Source of the DNA: Noviherbaspirillum aerium
GTDB lineage: Bacteria; Pseudomonadota; Gammaproteobacteria; Burkholderiales; Burkholderiaceae_D
Direction: 5' to 3'
NCBI RefSeq assembly: GCF_008929045.1
Contig: NZ_VFAH01000003.1
Span: 331,247-395,246, forward strand
DNA: 64,000 nt
Part shown: positions 1 to 8,595 of the stretch, in pieces
Layout: every line of letters starts with the position of its first letter
Numbering within the stretch: position 1 is the stretch's first letter
Position numbers and translations under genes: made by a program
The notes under the pieces: generated by a model
Databases searched by the model: none
What the model saw: only the letters and a program-made list of their open reading frames with translations
What the model was told of the DNA's origin: nothing

Positions 1-421
1 TTGCAAGCCAGGCCGGCTGGACCAGCGGCAGAAACGCCGATGCGCCGGTCACCGCCATGACCCAGGCCTTGGGATTGGCGAACTGGAACAGCGCCGCGCC
101 GACAAAGGACATCGGCTGGCCGCGCGACTGTTCATCCCGGCGGAATGCCATGCTGCGCAATTGCCAGGCAAGATAGACCAGATAGGCAGAGCCCAATGCC
201 TTGAGCAGGATATGGATCGCGGGCACCGCCAGGACGAGACTGCCGATGCCTGCCGCGCACAGCGCCAGCATGGCGCCGAAACCGAAAGTGATGCCGAGCA
301 TGTGAGGGATCGAACGCAGGAAACCGAACAGGATGCCCGACGAAGTCAGCATGATGTTGTTCGGCCCCGGCGTGATCGACGAGACGAAGGCGAATAACGC
401 CAGTGGCAACAGTGATTCCAT
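1..421 (-). CDS. LysE/RhtB family exporter, 3' end beyond window
   Basis: Amino-acid exporter of the LysE/RhtB family, an inner-membrane protein thought to export amino acids or derivatives by proton exchange. Only the first 140 codons lie in the window; the C-terminus runs off the left edge. The N-terminus reads MESLLPLALFAFVSSITPGP, and the S-x-TPGPNN motif in the first transmembrane helix is the family signature. Further hydrophobic helices follow at about residues 35-60 and 65-85, then FANPKAWVMA, also typical. The start ATG is preceded by GGAAGACATC. It lies 10 bp downstream of the dehydratase gene on the same strand, so the two may be cotranscribed, coupling amino-acid deamination with export (inference). 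Confidence 0.85.
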   Translation of the reverse strand, partial: MESLLPLALFAFVSSITPGPNNIMLTSSGILFGFLRSIPHMLGITFGFGAMLALCAAGIGSLVLAVPAIHILLKALGSAYLVYLAWQLRSMAFRRDEQSRGQPMSFVGAALFQFANPKAWVMAVTGASAFLPLVQPAWLA

Positions 422-431
422 GATGTCTTCC

Positions 432-1430
432 TCAACAGAGCGGCGGCTTGCCGGCATGCGCGGTCAGGATGCGCGCGAACTGGTCGTGATCGACATTGCC
501 GCCGCAGAGCGGCACGCCGACTTTGCGCCCGGCCAGCTTTTCCTTCTGCTGCATTGCCGCGGCGAGCGCGGCCGCGCCGGCGCCTTCGGCGACGTTGTGC
601 GTGGCGACATAGCACAGGCGCATGGCCGCCTCGACTTCCTCGTCGCTCACGGCGACGATGTCGTCCGCATGTTTCATGATGATCTCGAGCGACCAGTCAT
701 CGGGCACGCGGCAGGCCATGCCGTCGGCCGTCACGGTGGTGACCGGCGATTCGAGCTTGCGTTTGTGCTCGAACGACAGCTTGTAGGCAAGCGCATGCGA
801 CGACACCACGCCGATGATGCGGGTCGACAGGCCCAGCGCCTGGCGGGCGGCAATCGCGCCGCAAATGCCGGAGCCCTGCCCGATCGGCACGAATACGACA
901 TCGAGTCCGGGCTGCGCGGTGAACAGTTCCATCCAGTAGCTGCCCACGCCGCTCACCAGGTCGGGATGGCAGGACGGGATCATGTGGAGGCGGCGTTCCG
1001 CCGCCAGCTGAATCGCATGCTCGCGGCTTTCCTGGAATTCCCTGCCATGCTCGACGAGATTGACGCCAAGGGCGCGCATCGCCGCATTCTTTTCCCGGCT
1101 GTTGCCGTGCGGGACCACGATGGTCGCCTGCAAGCCCTGGCGGCGCGCCGCGAAACCGACCGACTGTCCGTGGTTGCCGCGGGTGGCGGAGATCACGCCA
1201 GTCACGCCAGTCGCACCTGGTGCGCGCCGGGCCAGCGCCTCCATGTAGACCAGGCCGCCGCGCACCTTGAAGGCGCCGGTCGGCGTATGGTTTTCGTGCT
1301 TGACCCAGAGTTCGGTTCCCAGCGCTTCATTGAGCAGCGGCCAGCTGTACTGGGGAGTGGCCGGCATGGTGCGGTAGACGGTCCGGGCGGCGGCTTCAAG
1401 CTGTTCACGGTTGGGCAGGGGCGAAATCAT
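432..1430 (-). CDS. PLP-dependent threonine/serine dehydratase-like enzyme
   Basis: Fold-type II pyridoxal-phosphate enzyme of 332 residues, of the threonine/serine dehydratase group. The Schiff-base lysine is K55 in PTGAFKVRGG, the substrate loop is SATRGNHGQS (about 81-90), and the phosphate-binding glycine loop is GQGSGICG (184-191). It lacks the C-terminal ACT domain of biosynthetic IlvA, so a catabolic role is more likely; the hydroxyectoine-utilisation dehydratase EutB has a similar build and cannot be excluded. It is transcribed divergently from a MocR-type regulator, which in such pairs usually controls its neighbour. The downstream LysE exporter starts 10 bp after its stop. Confidence 0.85.
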   Translation of the reverse strand: MISPLPNREQLEAAARTVYRTMPATPQYSWPLLNEALGTELWVKHENHTPTGAFKVRGGLVYMEALARRAPGATGVTGVISATRGNHGQSVGFAARRQGLQATIVVPHGNSREKNAAMRALGVNLVEHGREFQESREHAIQLAAERRLHMIPSCHPDLVSGVGSYWMELFTAQPGLDVVFVPIGQGSGICGAIAARQALGLSTRIIGVVSSHALAYKLSFEHKRKLESPVTTVTADGMACRVPDDWSLEIIMKHADDIVAVSDEEVEAAMRLCYVATHNVAEGAGAAALAAAMQQKEKLAGRKVGVPLCGGNVDHDQFARILTAHAGKPPLC

Positions 1431-1490
1431 GGCGGCCTTTCAGGTTGCTTCATCAGGAATGTTGGACTATGCTAATCGACAAAACCAATA

Positions 1491-1502
1491 CAGTACCAGT
1501 AC
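1491..1502. promoter_or_regulatory. Tandem CAGTAC repeat, candidate MocR operator
   Basis: The 108-bp gap between the divergent dehydratase and MocR genes holds two head-to-tail copies of CAGTAC, preceded by AACCAATA and followed by a T/A-rich stretch. The string CCAATACAG recurs at the start of the regulator gene. MocR-family proteins such as GabR bind direct repeats in divergent promoters, so this is a reasonable operator candidate. No binding evidence is available. Confidence 0.4.
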
Positions 1503-1538
1503 ACTTTTTTAAATAATTCTGACCACTGTCACGGCAAA

Positions 1539-3005
1539 ATGACCAATACAGCTCGATATGCAAAGGCGGCCGCTCTCAGCCTCGCCTCCACGCCGGTTCT
1601 CTCCAGGGAGGCGGGCGAATCGCTGGTGGACCAGATCGTTCGCTCGATACAGGCCCGCATCGACGACAAGCTGCTGCGCAGCGGGGCGCGCATGCCGTCG
1701 ATCCGGCAGTTCGCGGAAACCCACGGCGTCTCGCGCTTTACGGTGGTGGAAGCCTACGACCGGCTGGTGGCGCAGGGTTTCCTGGAATCGCGGCGGGGCT
1801 CGGGCTTCTATGTGCGCGAACGTTCGCCGCTGGCGGTCGCCGGACAGGTGCGGACGGAGGAAGCGCCGCCGCCGCAGCGTATTGATGTGGTCTGGCTGGT
1901 GCGCAACATGTTCCGCCAGTATCCCGCGCACCGCACCCCGGGTTCCGGCCTGCTGCCCAACGACTGGCTGGACGGCGAACTGATCGCCAACGGGCTGCGC
2001 GCCATCAGCCGCCAGAACCAGAGCCAGCTTCTGCAGTACGGCAATCCGCAGGGTTTCCTGCCGCTGCGCCAGCAATTGCAGCTCAAGCTGGCGGAACTGG
2101 AAATCGCCGCCACGCCGGAGCAGATCGTGACCACGTCGGGCATCACGCAGGGACTGGATATCGTGGCCCGGCATTTCACCCGGCCGGGCGACACCATCTT
2201 CGTCGACGACCCGGCCTGGTTCCTGATGTTCGGCTCCTTTGCCACGCTCGGCGCCAACGTGATCGGCATCCCGCGCCTGCCAGATGGACCGGATATCGCG
2301 AAACTGGCCGAACTGGCGGCGCTGCACAAGCCGAAGTTCTACGTCATCAACTCCGTGCTGCACAATCCGACCTCGACTTCGCTGTCGGCGGCCAAGGCCT
2401 TCCAGATACTCAAGATCGCCGAGCAGCATGATTTCACCATCATCGAAGATGATATCTACTGCGACCTGCATCCGGGCAGTTCGGTGCAGCCAGCCACGCG
2501 CATCGCATCGCTCGACCAGCTGAACCGCGTCATCTACCTCGGCGGCTTCTCCAAGACGCTGGCGGCCAACCTGCGGGTCGGCTTCATCGCCACCACGGAG
2601 GAAATGGCCAAGCGGCTGTCCGACCGCAAGATGCTGTCGACGCTCACGACATCCGACATCGGCGAGCGCATCGTCTACAAGATCCTGTCCGAAGGCCACT
2701 ACCGCAAGCATGTCGACCGCCTGCGCGGCAAGCTCGACGGCACGCGCGACAAGATGATCAAGCAGCTGGAACGGGTCGGACTGACCATCGACATCACCAC
2801 GCCGGCCGGCCTGTTCCTGTGGGCCGACGCCGGCTGCGACACCAATGTCCTGACCGAAAAGGCGATGGCCGAGGGCATCCTGCTGGCGCCGGGCAGCCTG
2901 TTCTCGCCAAGCCAGCTGCCGTCGACACGCATGCGGGTGAATGTCGCCTCGATGGGGGATATCGAAGTGCTGCGCTTCCTGGAGCGGGAGCTGGGAAAGA
3001 ATTAG
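1539..3005 (+). CDS. MocR-family (GntR-aminotransferase) transcriptional regulator
   Basis: A 488-residue chimeric regulator: an N-terminal GntR winged helix (about residues 25-95, containing MPSIRQFAETHGVSRFTVVE) joined to a fold-type I aminotransferase-like domain (about 115-488). The PLP-binding features are intact: N277 in NPTS, the acidic IIEDDIY motif (about 301-307) and the Schiff-base lysine K339 in GGFSKTLAANLR. Such proteins use PLP, often with an amino acid, as effector rather than catalysing transamination. It is divergent from the dehydratase gene, its probable target, and may autoregulate from the shared 108-bp region. The effector cannot be read from sequence. Confidence 0.9.
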   Translation: MTNTARYAKAAALSLASTPVLSREAGESLVDQIVRSIQARIDDKLLRSGARMPSIRQFAETHGVSRFTVVEAYDRLVAQGFLESRRGSGFYVRERSPLAVAGQVRTEEAPPPQRIDVVWLVRNMFRQYPAHRTPGSGLLPNDWLDGELIANGLRAISRQNQSQLLQYGNPQGFLPLRQQLQLKLAELEIAATPEQIVTTSGITQGLDIVARHFTRPGDTIFVDDPAWFLMFGSFATLGANVIGIPRLPDGPDIAKLAELAALHKPKFYVINSVLHNPTSTSLSAAKAFQILKIAEQHDFTIIEDDIYCDLHPGSSVQPATRIASLDQLNRVIYLGGFSKTLAANLRVGFIATTEEMAKRLSDRKMLSTLTTSDIGERIVYKILSEGHYRKHVDRLRGKLDGTRDKMIKQLERVGLTIDITTPAGLFLWADAGCDTNVLTEKAMAEGILLAPGSLFSPSQLPSTRMRVNVASMGDIEVLRFLERELGKN

Positions 3006-3104
3006 CGAAGGTTCATGCAACCTGGCTGACCGGGCTGCCGGCATTGTTCGCCGCGGAGCACGCACGCCCCGGTACCGCAAAATTAACCATTTGCAAGAAC
3101 AGCC

Positions 3105-3132
3105 CTTGAAATCCTCAGGGCAGTCCCCATTT
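3105..3132 (+). promoter_or_regulatory. Sigma-32 heat-shock promoter of htpG
   Basis: CTTGAAA (3105-3111) is followed after 13 bp by CCCCATTT (3125-3132), matching the RpoH consensus CTTGAAA-N11-16-CCCCATNT exactly. It lies about 95 bp upstream of the htpG start, leaving a leader of moderate length. Confidence 0.85.
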
Positions 3133-3226
3133 CGCAGGAATTGTCAGACCTGCATGCAGAGCTTTCCTGCGTGCCGGCTGCTTATTCCGCTCCTTACAAT
3201 TACTACCATTGATTCTCGAGGTGAAA

Positions 3227-5140
3227 ATGGCCGTAGCCGAAAAGCAAACCCTGGGTTTTCAGGCAGAAGTCAAGCAACTGCTGCAATTGATGATTCACTC
3301 CTTGTACTCCAACAAGGAAATCTTTCTGCGGGAACTGATCTCCAACGCCTCCGACGCGTCGGACAAGCTGCGCTTTGAAGCGATCAACAACAGCGCGCTG
3401 TTCGAGGACGATCCGGAGCTGAAGATCAAGGTCACCTTCGACAAGGCGGCACGCACCATCACCATTTCCGACAACGGCATCGGCATGAGCCGCGACGAGG
3501 CCATCGAGCACCTCGGCACCATTGCCAAGTCGGGCACCAAGGAGTTCTTTTCCAAGCTTTCCGGCGACCAGCAGAAGGATGCGGCGCTGATCGGCCAGTT
3601 CGGCGTGGGCTTCTATTCCGCCTTCATCGTCGCCGACAAGATCACCGTCGACAGCCGCCGCGCCGGCCTGCCCGCTGACCAGGGCGTGCGCTGGGAATCG
3701 GGCGGCGAAGGCGACTTCAGCGTCGAGCAGATCGACAAGCCGGCGCGCGGCACCGACATCACCCTGCATCTGCGCGAAGGCGAGGATGAATTCCTCTCCA
3801 TCTGGAAGCTCAAGTCGGTCATCCGCAAATACTCCGATCACATCTCCCTGCCCATCCTGATGCAAAAGGAAGAGTGGGATGAAGAGAAGAAGGAAACCGT
3901 GGTCAGGGACGAGTTCGAGACCGTCAACCAGGCCAGCGCGCTCTGGACGCGCAGCAAGTCCGACGTCACGAAAGAACAGTACGAGGAGTTCTACAAGCAC
4001 GTCTCGCACGACTTCGAGGCGCCGCTCGCCTATACCCACAACCGCGTCGAGGGCCGCAGCGAGTACACCCAGCTGCTCTACATCCCGGGGCGCGCGCCGT
4101 TCGACCTGTGGGACCGCAACAAGCGCGGCGGCATCAAGCTGTATGTGAAGCGCGTCTTCATCATGGACGACGCCGAGCAGCTGATGCCGGTCTACCTGCG
4201 CTTCGTCAAGGGCGTGATCGACTCGGCCGACCTGCCGCTGAACGTGTCCCGCGAGATCCTGCAGGAGTCGCGCGACGTCAAGGTCATCCGCGAGGGCTCC
4301 ACCAAGCGCGTGCTCGGCCTGCTGGAAGAAATGGCAAACGGCGAGGAACAGGAACAGAAGGACAAGTACGCGAAGTTCTGGACCGAATTCGGCCAGGTGC
4401 TCAAGGAAGGCATCGGCGAGGACCAGGGCAACAAGGAACGCATCGCCAAGCTGCTGCGCTTCGCCTCGACCCACAACGACAATGATGCGCAGACCGTTTC
4501 CTTCGACGACTATATCGGCCGCATGAAGGAAGGCCAGGAAAAGATCTATTACGTCACCGCCGACAATTATGCGGCGGCGAAGAACAGCCCCCACCTGGAA
4601 ATCTTCCGCAAGAAAGGCGTGGAAGTCCTGCTGCTGACCGATCGCGTCGATGAATGGATGCTGTCCTTCCTGCATGAAGTCGAGGGCAAGGAGCTCGTCT
4701 CGGTGGCCAAGGGCGATCTCGACCTCGGCAAGCTGGAAGACGAAACCGAGAAGAAGCAGCATGAGGAAACCGAGTCGCAGTACAAGGAACTGGTCGAGAA
4801 GATGAAGACCGCCCTGTCCGACAAGGCCAAGGATGTGCGCGTGACTTTCCGCCTGACCGATTCGCCGGCCTGCCTGGTGGCGGACGAACATGAACTGTCG
4901 GGCAATCTGCTGCGCATGCTGAAGGCAGCCGGCCAGAATGCGCCCGAATCCAAGCCCATCCTGGAAATCAATCCGGACCATGCGCTGGTGCAGCGGCTGA
5001 AATACGAGGAAGCCAGGTTCGATGACTGGTCGCACATCCTGTTCGATCAGGCAACGCTGGCCGAGGGCGGCAACCTGTCCGACCCGGCGGGCTTCGTCAA
5101 GCGGCTCAATGAAATGCTGCTTGGCATGGCAAGCAAGTAA
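3227..5140 (+). CDS. htpG: Hsp90 chaperone HtpG
   Basis: Cytosolic ATP-dependent chaperone, 637 residues from [16 protein letters not shown] ATPase motifs are visible in the N-terminal domain: [23 protein letters not shown] and [11 protein letters not shown]. The middle domain includes [13 protein letters not shown], a strongly conserved Hsp90 segment, and the C-terminal dimerisation domain ends [11 protein letters not shown]. Length agrees with E. coli HtpG (about 624). An in-frame upstream extension exists, but this ATG has a GAGGTG site and the family's usual N-terminus. It is monocistronic: a sigma-32 promoter lies upstream and a hairpin terminator downstream. Confidence 0.97.
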   Translation: MAVAEKQTLGFQAEVKQLLQLMIHSLYSNKEIFLRELISNASDASDKLRFEAINNSALFEDDPELKIKVTFDKAARTITISDNGIGMSRDEAIEHLGTIAKSGTKEFFSKLSGDQQKDAALIGQFGVGFYSAFIVADKITVDSRRAGLPADQGVRWESGGEGDFSVEQIDKPARGTDITLHLREGEDEFLSIWKLKSVIRKYSDHISLPILMQKEEWDEEKKETVVRDEFETVNQASALWTRSKSDVTKEQYEEFYKHVSHDFEAPLAYTHNRVEGRSEYTQLLYIPGRAPFDLWDRNKRGGIKLYVKRVFIMDDAEQLMPVYLRFVKGVIDSADLPLNVSREILQESRDVKVIREGSTKRVLGLLEEMANGEEQEQKDKYAKFWTEFGQVLKEGIGEDQGNKERIAKLLRFASTHNDNDAQTVSFDDYIGRMKEGQEKIYYVTADNYAAAKNSPHLEIFRKKGVEVLLLTDRVDEWMLSFLHEVEGKELVSVAKGDLDLGKLEDETEKKQHEETESQYKELVEKMKTALSDKAKDVRVTFRLTDSPACLVADEHELSGNLLRMLKAAGQNAPESKPILEINPDHALVQRLKYEEARFDDWSHILFDQATLAEGGNLSDPAGFVKRLNEMLLGMASK

Positions 5141-5240
5141 TTCCGGGCACAACGGCACGGCAGGCGGCGGCGCCGAAACCGCCGTCGCCTTGTTCAGGCA
5201 ATGTCTTGCCGGGCAAGCCGCAGTGCTGGATGCCTGATGA

Positions 5241-5275
5241 AAAAGGAGCGGCGCCGCTGGCCCGCTCCTTTTATT
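5241..5275. terminator. Bidirectional hairpin terminator between htpG and thioesterase
   Basis: An 11-bp stem, AAAAGGAGCGG paired with CCGCTCCTTTT, has a 10-nt GC-rich loop and U-rich flanks on both strands (TTTTATTT on the plus strand; a run of A before the stem supplies U on the minus strand). It sits between convergent htpG (stop 5140) and the thioesterase gene (stop 5314). Confidence 0.8.
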
Positions 5276-5313
5276 TCCCGCCTGGCGATTTCAACCTTCC
5301 ACCCTGGCCAGGC

Positions 5314-5793
5314 CTACGCCACCTTGTCCGGCATGCGCTGGACGAGGCCCACGGTTTCCATCACCAGCCCAGGATCCACCACGCCGTCACGCGACCGGAT
5401 CACGCCTTTCGAAGTGCCTATCGCCGCCACCCTTCCGCCCGCCGTGAAGGTGTGCGTCATGTAGAAGTATTTCGCATCCCAGTGCGTCACCGCCAGTTCG
5501 ACGTCGAAGCGCTCGAACAGCTTCAGCGGCTTCTTGTAGGTCATGGTGTGGTCGGCGATCATCGGCATCCATTTCCGCTTCAGCATCACCTTCGCCAGTC
5601 CGGAACGGATGAACAGGTCCACCCGGTTCAGGTCGCAGATGGTCAGGTAGCGGCCATTGTTCATGTGCAGGTTGATGTCGAGGTCGTTCGGCAGAGTGCG
5701 CAGGCGGAGCCGGCTTGCAAAAGCATCGGTCCCGATGCGCGGCCGGAACAGCGCGCCCAGCAGCACATAGAACATCCGGAACAGCAGATTCAT
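5314..5793 (-). CDS. Acyl-CoA thioesterase-like hotdog protein
   Basis: A 159-residue hotdog-fold protein of the 4HBT/thioesterase superfamily, presumably hydrolysing an acyl-CoA. The diagnostic region is DINLHMNNGRYL (about 38-49), matching the family motif with an Asp and HMNN preceding the central helix. A hydrophobic N-terminus (MNLLFRMFYVLLGALF) suggests membrane association, as in THEM6-like homologues. It follows the DUF4442 gene by 22 bp on the same strand, so the two hotdog proteins form a small operon divergent from a TetR regulator. The substrate is unknown; a lipid-related role fits the pair. Confidence 0.75.
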   Translation of the reverse strand: MNLLFRMFYVLLGALFRPRIGTDAFASRLRLRTLPNDLDINLHMNNGRYLTICDLNRVDLFIRSGLAKVMLKRKWMPMIADHTMTYKKPLKLFERFDVELAVTHWDAKYFYMTHTFTAGGRVAAIGTSKGVIRSRDGVVDPGLVMETVGLVQRMPDKVA

Positions 5794-5815
5794 GGTTTTC
5801 TCCCGTTGCGGCGGC

Positions 5816-6250
5816 CTACCTGAGGTTCATCGTGATGGTCGCCGTGAAGACGCGCCTGCCTTCGGTGTCGAAGGCATCGACCGGCACCTCGACATTGCCG
5901 GTCCGGCTCCAGTCGACGGCGCCGCCGTCGGCCACGACCCGCATATCGGTTTTCGCCTTGGCCAGGTATTGCACGCTCATGCCGACCGGTATCCATTCCC
6001 GCCCCTCGGCCAGGGAGACGGTCGTCATGGTGCCCGCGGCGAGTTCGGCGGCGTTGCACAAGGCGATCGCATGCACCGTGCCGATATGGTTATGCACCTC
6101 GCGCCGGTTGGCGAAACTCACTTCCGCGAAACCCGGGCGCAAGGCGGTGAAACTCGGCGCGATCGTGGAAAAATAGGGGGCAATCTGCGTAACCGCCTTG
6201 CCGAAGGCCTCATTGCCCAGTTGCTCATACAGGGCCAGAGTCTGGTTCAT
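5816..6250 (-). CDS. DUF4442-type hotdog-fold protein
   Basis: A 144-residue protein resembling the DUF4442 hotdog family (PaaI/YiiD-like). Conserved-looking segments are NRREVHNHIGTVHAIALCNAAELAAG and a C-terminal strand ending FTATITMNLR. The start at MNQTLALYEQL was chosen because AAGGAGCAGCAA precedes it; a longer open frame upstream lacks a site. It is first in a two-gene operon with the thioesterase, and its promoter region overlaps the TetR operator at 6340-6370, which suggests control by the divergent regulator (inference). Confidence 0.7.
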   Translation of the reverse strand: MNQTLALYEQLGNEAFGKAVTQIAPYFSTIAPSFTALRPGFAEVSFANRREVHNHIGTVHAIALCNAAELAAGTMTTVSLAEGREWIPVGMSVQYLAKAKTDMRVVADGGAVDWSRTGNVEVPVDAFDTEGRRVFTATITMNLR

Positions 6251-6339
6251 TTGCTGCTCCTTGAATGGAATCGGGGCAGGAATTGCCGCCGTCGCACAGT
6301 CGCGGTATGGTTGCATTCGGCGCATTGGCAGAATACCGC

Positions 6340-6370
6340 TCTAGAATCGTATTCTAGAATAATATTCTAG
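6340..6370. promoter_or_regulatory. Triple half-site palindromic operator for TetR regulator
   Basis: TCTAGAAT-CGT-ATTCTAGA (6340-6358) is a perfect 8-bp inverted repeat. Its right arm overlaps a second palindrome, TCTAGAAT-AAT-ATTCTAG (6353-6370). Half-site centres are therefore spaced about 13 bp apart, and two regulator dimers could bind cooperatively. The site ends 3 bp before the tetR-type gene's first ATG and lies 90 bp upstream of the divergent hotdog operon, so it could repress both. Confidence 0.75.
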
Positions 6371-6373
6371 TCA

Positions 6374-6994
6374 ATGCAGAATCCATCATGTCGCGCAAAG
6401 CCGGAAATGACCGTAGAAAAGAAAAACAGAAAGCAGGAGATCCTCGAGGCCGCCCTTGCGTGTTTCACCGAACATGGCATCGAGGCCACCACCATCGACA
6501 TGATCCGGGAGCGGTCCGGCGCCAGCATCGGCAGCATGTACCATCACTTCGGCAACAAGGAAAGCATTGCCGCCGCGCTGTATGTGGCGGCGCTGGCCGA
6601 ACATCATGTCTACCAGCAGGAATTGCTGCAGGCGGCGGGCACAGCCGAACAAGGCGTGCGGGCCATCGCCCATGCCTATGTCGACTGGGTGTCGGCCAAT
6701 CCCGACAAGGCCCGCTTCGTGCTCTACGGGCGCAGCGTGCTGGCAAGGGGAGGCATGGCCGCCGACCTGCGCGAGCAGACGCGCTCGCATATCGAATCGG
6801 TGGTGCAGTGGTTCCAGCCGCATATCGAGGCAGGTAGGATCAGGAAGCTGCCGCTTGAACTGTACGGCTCGCTGATGACCGGCGCGGCGCATGACTATGC
6901 GCGCCTCTGGCTGTCGGGCCGGGCAAAGACCGACATCAAGGCGTACCGCGACATATTTTCGGATGCCGCCTGGGCGGCGATGAGACCGGCTTAA
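6374..6994 (+). CDS. TetR/AcrR family transcriptional regulator
   Basis: A 206-residue one-component regulator. The TetR N-terminal helix-turn-helix spans about residues 20-65, with ATTIDMIRERSGASIGSMYHHFGNKESI. The C-terminal ligand domain is typical in length. The start is uncertain: ATG at 6374 (only 3 bp after the operator and without a clear ribosome binding site, perhaps leaderless) or ATG at 6407 (MTVEKKNRKQ, 195 residues). It is divergent from the two-gene hotdog/thioesterase operon with a shared palindromic operator, so it probably represses that operon and itself, likely in response to an acyl compound (inference). Confidence 0.88.
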   Translation: MQNPSCRAKPEMTVEKKNRKQEILEAALACFTEHGIEATTIDMIRERSGASIGSMYHHFGNKESIAAALYVAALAEHHVYQQELLQAAGTAEQGVRAIAHAYVDWVSANPDKARFVLYGRSVLARGGMAADLREQTRSHIESVVQWFQPHIEAGRIRKLPLELYGSLMTGAAHDYARLWLSGRAKTDIKAYRDIFSDAAWAAMRPA

Positions 6995-7028
6995 GCGATC
7001 AGAAGGCTCTTGTGGAGACGAAACCGCT

Positions 7029-8072
7029 CTAGCTGTCGGCGCTGGTGAGTGGATCGCGCCGCAGCTCGTCCGTCGTCTGCAGAGCCGACAGCAGTGCTCC
7101 ACCGGCAAACCGCCGATCGCTTCCCTGCTCCGCTTCGCGCACCAGCGCGACGATGCGCGCATTCAACGGCGCCTTGCGGCCACACGACTGCGCCAGGCGC
7201 ACCACGGCGCCGTTGAGGTAATCCACCTCGGTGCGCCGTCCTGCCTGCAAGTCTTCCCACATCGACGAGCGCGCCTCGGGATCGATGTTGAGCATGGCGC
7301 CGGCCACGCGGGCGAAGAGAAAATCCGGCAGCCGCAGGAGCACGGGCAGCACGCCCGGCGCCACCTTGGCCACCTTGGCCGGCCGGATGCCGGCCGCCTT
7401 CAAGATCATGAGCGCCTCGCCGATCAGCAAGGCCAGGCAGCGCCGGTAAGCGCGCTGCGACAATTCGGCCTTCAGCGGCAAGCCGGACAGCGCATTGACA
7501 GGGTTGTTCAAATTCAGCAGCAGCTTGCCCCATTGCACCGCAAGGAAATCACTGCGTTCCAGCAGAGGCAAGCCCGCATTGCGGAAGCCGTCGAGCCACG
7601 GCGCCAGCCTCGGCGAAGCTTCCACCATCATTTCACCTTCGGTGCCGCGGTGAAAGCGGTTGCCGGGCATCTGCACCACATTGAAAGGGACCATGCCGGC
7701 CAGCACGCATTGCTCGGGCAAGGCGGTGCGCAGGACATCGACATTGCCGACGCCATTCTGCAGGCTGATCACCAGCGCATCGCGCCGGGCATGAGCGCGA
7801 ATCCTTGCTGCCGCGGCGGCGGTATCGGCGCTTTTGACCGTCACCAGGATCAGGTCCGCATCGCCCAGTTCCTGGCCCTCCTCGCTGTACGGAATGCGTT
7901 CGGGCTCAAGCCGCCGATCGCCGCCGCGCAGGTCGGTCAGCCGCACGCCGTCGCGGGCGATCCGGGCGCGCATCGGCGCCCTTCCGATCAGCACCGCATC
8001 GGCGCCGGAAGCCAGCAGGGACGCCCCGGCATAGACGCCGATCGAGCCGGCGCCGAAGATGGCGATTTTCAT
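7029..8072 (-). CDS. 2-dehydropantoate 2-reductase family protein (PanE-like)
   Basis: An NADPH-dependent ketopantoate-reductase-like enzyme of 347 residues. The Rossmann motif GAGSIG is at residues 7-12 (MKIAIFGAGSIGVYAG), and the central helix WGKLLLNLNNPVNAL carries the lysine and Asn residues characteristic of PanE active sites. PanE makes pantoate for CoA synthesis, but many bacterial paralogues of this length act on other 2-oxo acids, so the assignment to pantoate is tentative. It lies 12 bp downstream of the DUF962 gene on the same strand. Confidence 0.8.
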   Translation of the reverse strand: MKIAIFGAGSIGVYAGASLLASGADAVLIGRAPMRARIARDGVRLTDLRGGDRRLEPERIPYSEEGQELGDADLILVTVKSADTAAAAARIRAHARRDALVISLQNGVGNVDVLRTALPEQCVLAGMVPFNVVQMPGNRFHRGTEGEMMVEASPRLAPWLDGFRNAGLPLLERSDFLAVQWGKLLLNLNNPVNALSGLPLKAELSQRAYRRCLALLIGEALMILKAAGIRPAKVAKVAPGVLPVLLRLPDFLFARVAGAMLNIDPEARSSMWEDLQAGRRTEVDYLNGAVVRLAQSCGRKAPLNARIVALVREAEQGSDRRFAGGALLSALQTTDELRRDPLTSADS

Positions 8073-8084
8073 TCCATGCAGGGC

Positions 8085-8540
8085 TCAGTATGCGATGCGG
8101 ACGCGGCGATACAGAATCGCCAGCACGAACAGCGGACCGATCAGCAGAAAGCGCAGATCGTCGAAGAAGGATGGCTTCTTACCCTCGATCTTGTGGCCGA
8201 TGAACTGCCCGATCCAGGACACCACGAACACCGCGAGCGAAACGCTCAGTACATGAGCCTGCGGCAGCAGCGACAGCGCCCAAAGCATGACGCCCGACAT
8301 TACCAGCATGCCGAGCGCGAACGATACCGACAAGCGAAGGTAATAGACGAGCGAGACGATGGTGACGGCCAGCGCAGCCAGCGGATGCAGGCTCCACAGC
8401 AGGCCGAGAAAGGAAAAGATGATGGCCGGAATGCAGATGCAGTGGATCAGTTCATTGGCGGGATGACGATGGCTTTCACCGTATTTGTCCAGCAGGGCAT
8501 CGACCTGTCTTTGCGCAACAGTTTCCATGAGAGTCTCCAT
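8085..8540 (-). CDS. DUF962/Mpo1-like integral membrane protein
   Basis: A 151-residue membrane protein of the Mpo1/YGL010w (DUF962) family. Conserved signatures are the early HRHPANELIHCICIP (about 25-39) and the late GQFIGHKIEGKKPSFFDDLRF segment, whose histidines may bind iron. Several hydrophobic helices lie between about 33 and 115 and one near the C-terminus. In yeast the family member is a dioxygenase in fatty-acid alpha-oxidation; whether bacterial homologues share this is not shown here. A second in-frame ATG four codons later is an alternative start. It probably forms an operon with the PanE-like gene. Confidence 0.8.
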   Translation of the reverse strand: METLMETVAQRQVDALLDKYGESHRHPANELIHCICIPAIIFSFLGLLWSLHPLAALAVTIVSLVYYLRLSVSFALGMLVMSGVMLWALSLLPQAHVLSVSLAVFVVSWIGQFIGHKIEGKKPSFFDDLRFLLIGPLFVLAILYRRVRIAY

Positions 8541-8595
8541 GTTCCTTGGTTTGATAAGGCGATTCTGCTCGATCGCTCTTGATCATCTTAGAACC

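Noticed and set aside
3203..5158. A 651-codon open frame antisense to htpG
   Set aside because: HtpG is unmistakable on the plus strand; the antisense frame has no domain and arises from codon bias.
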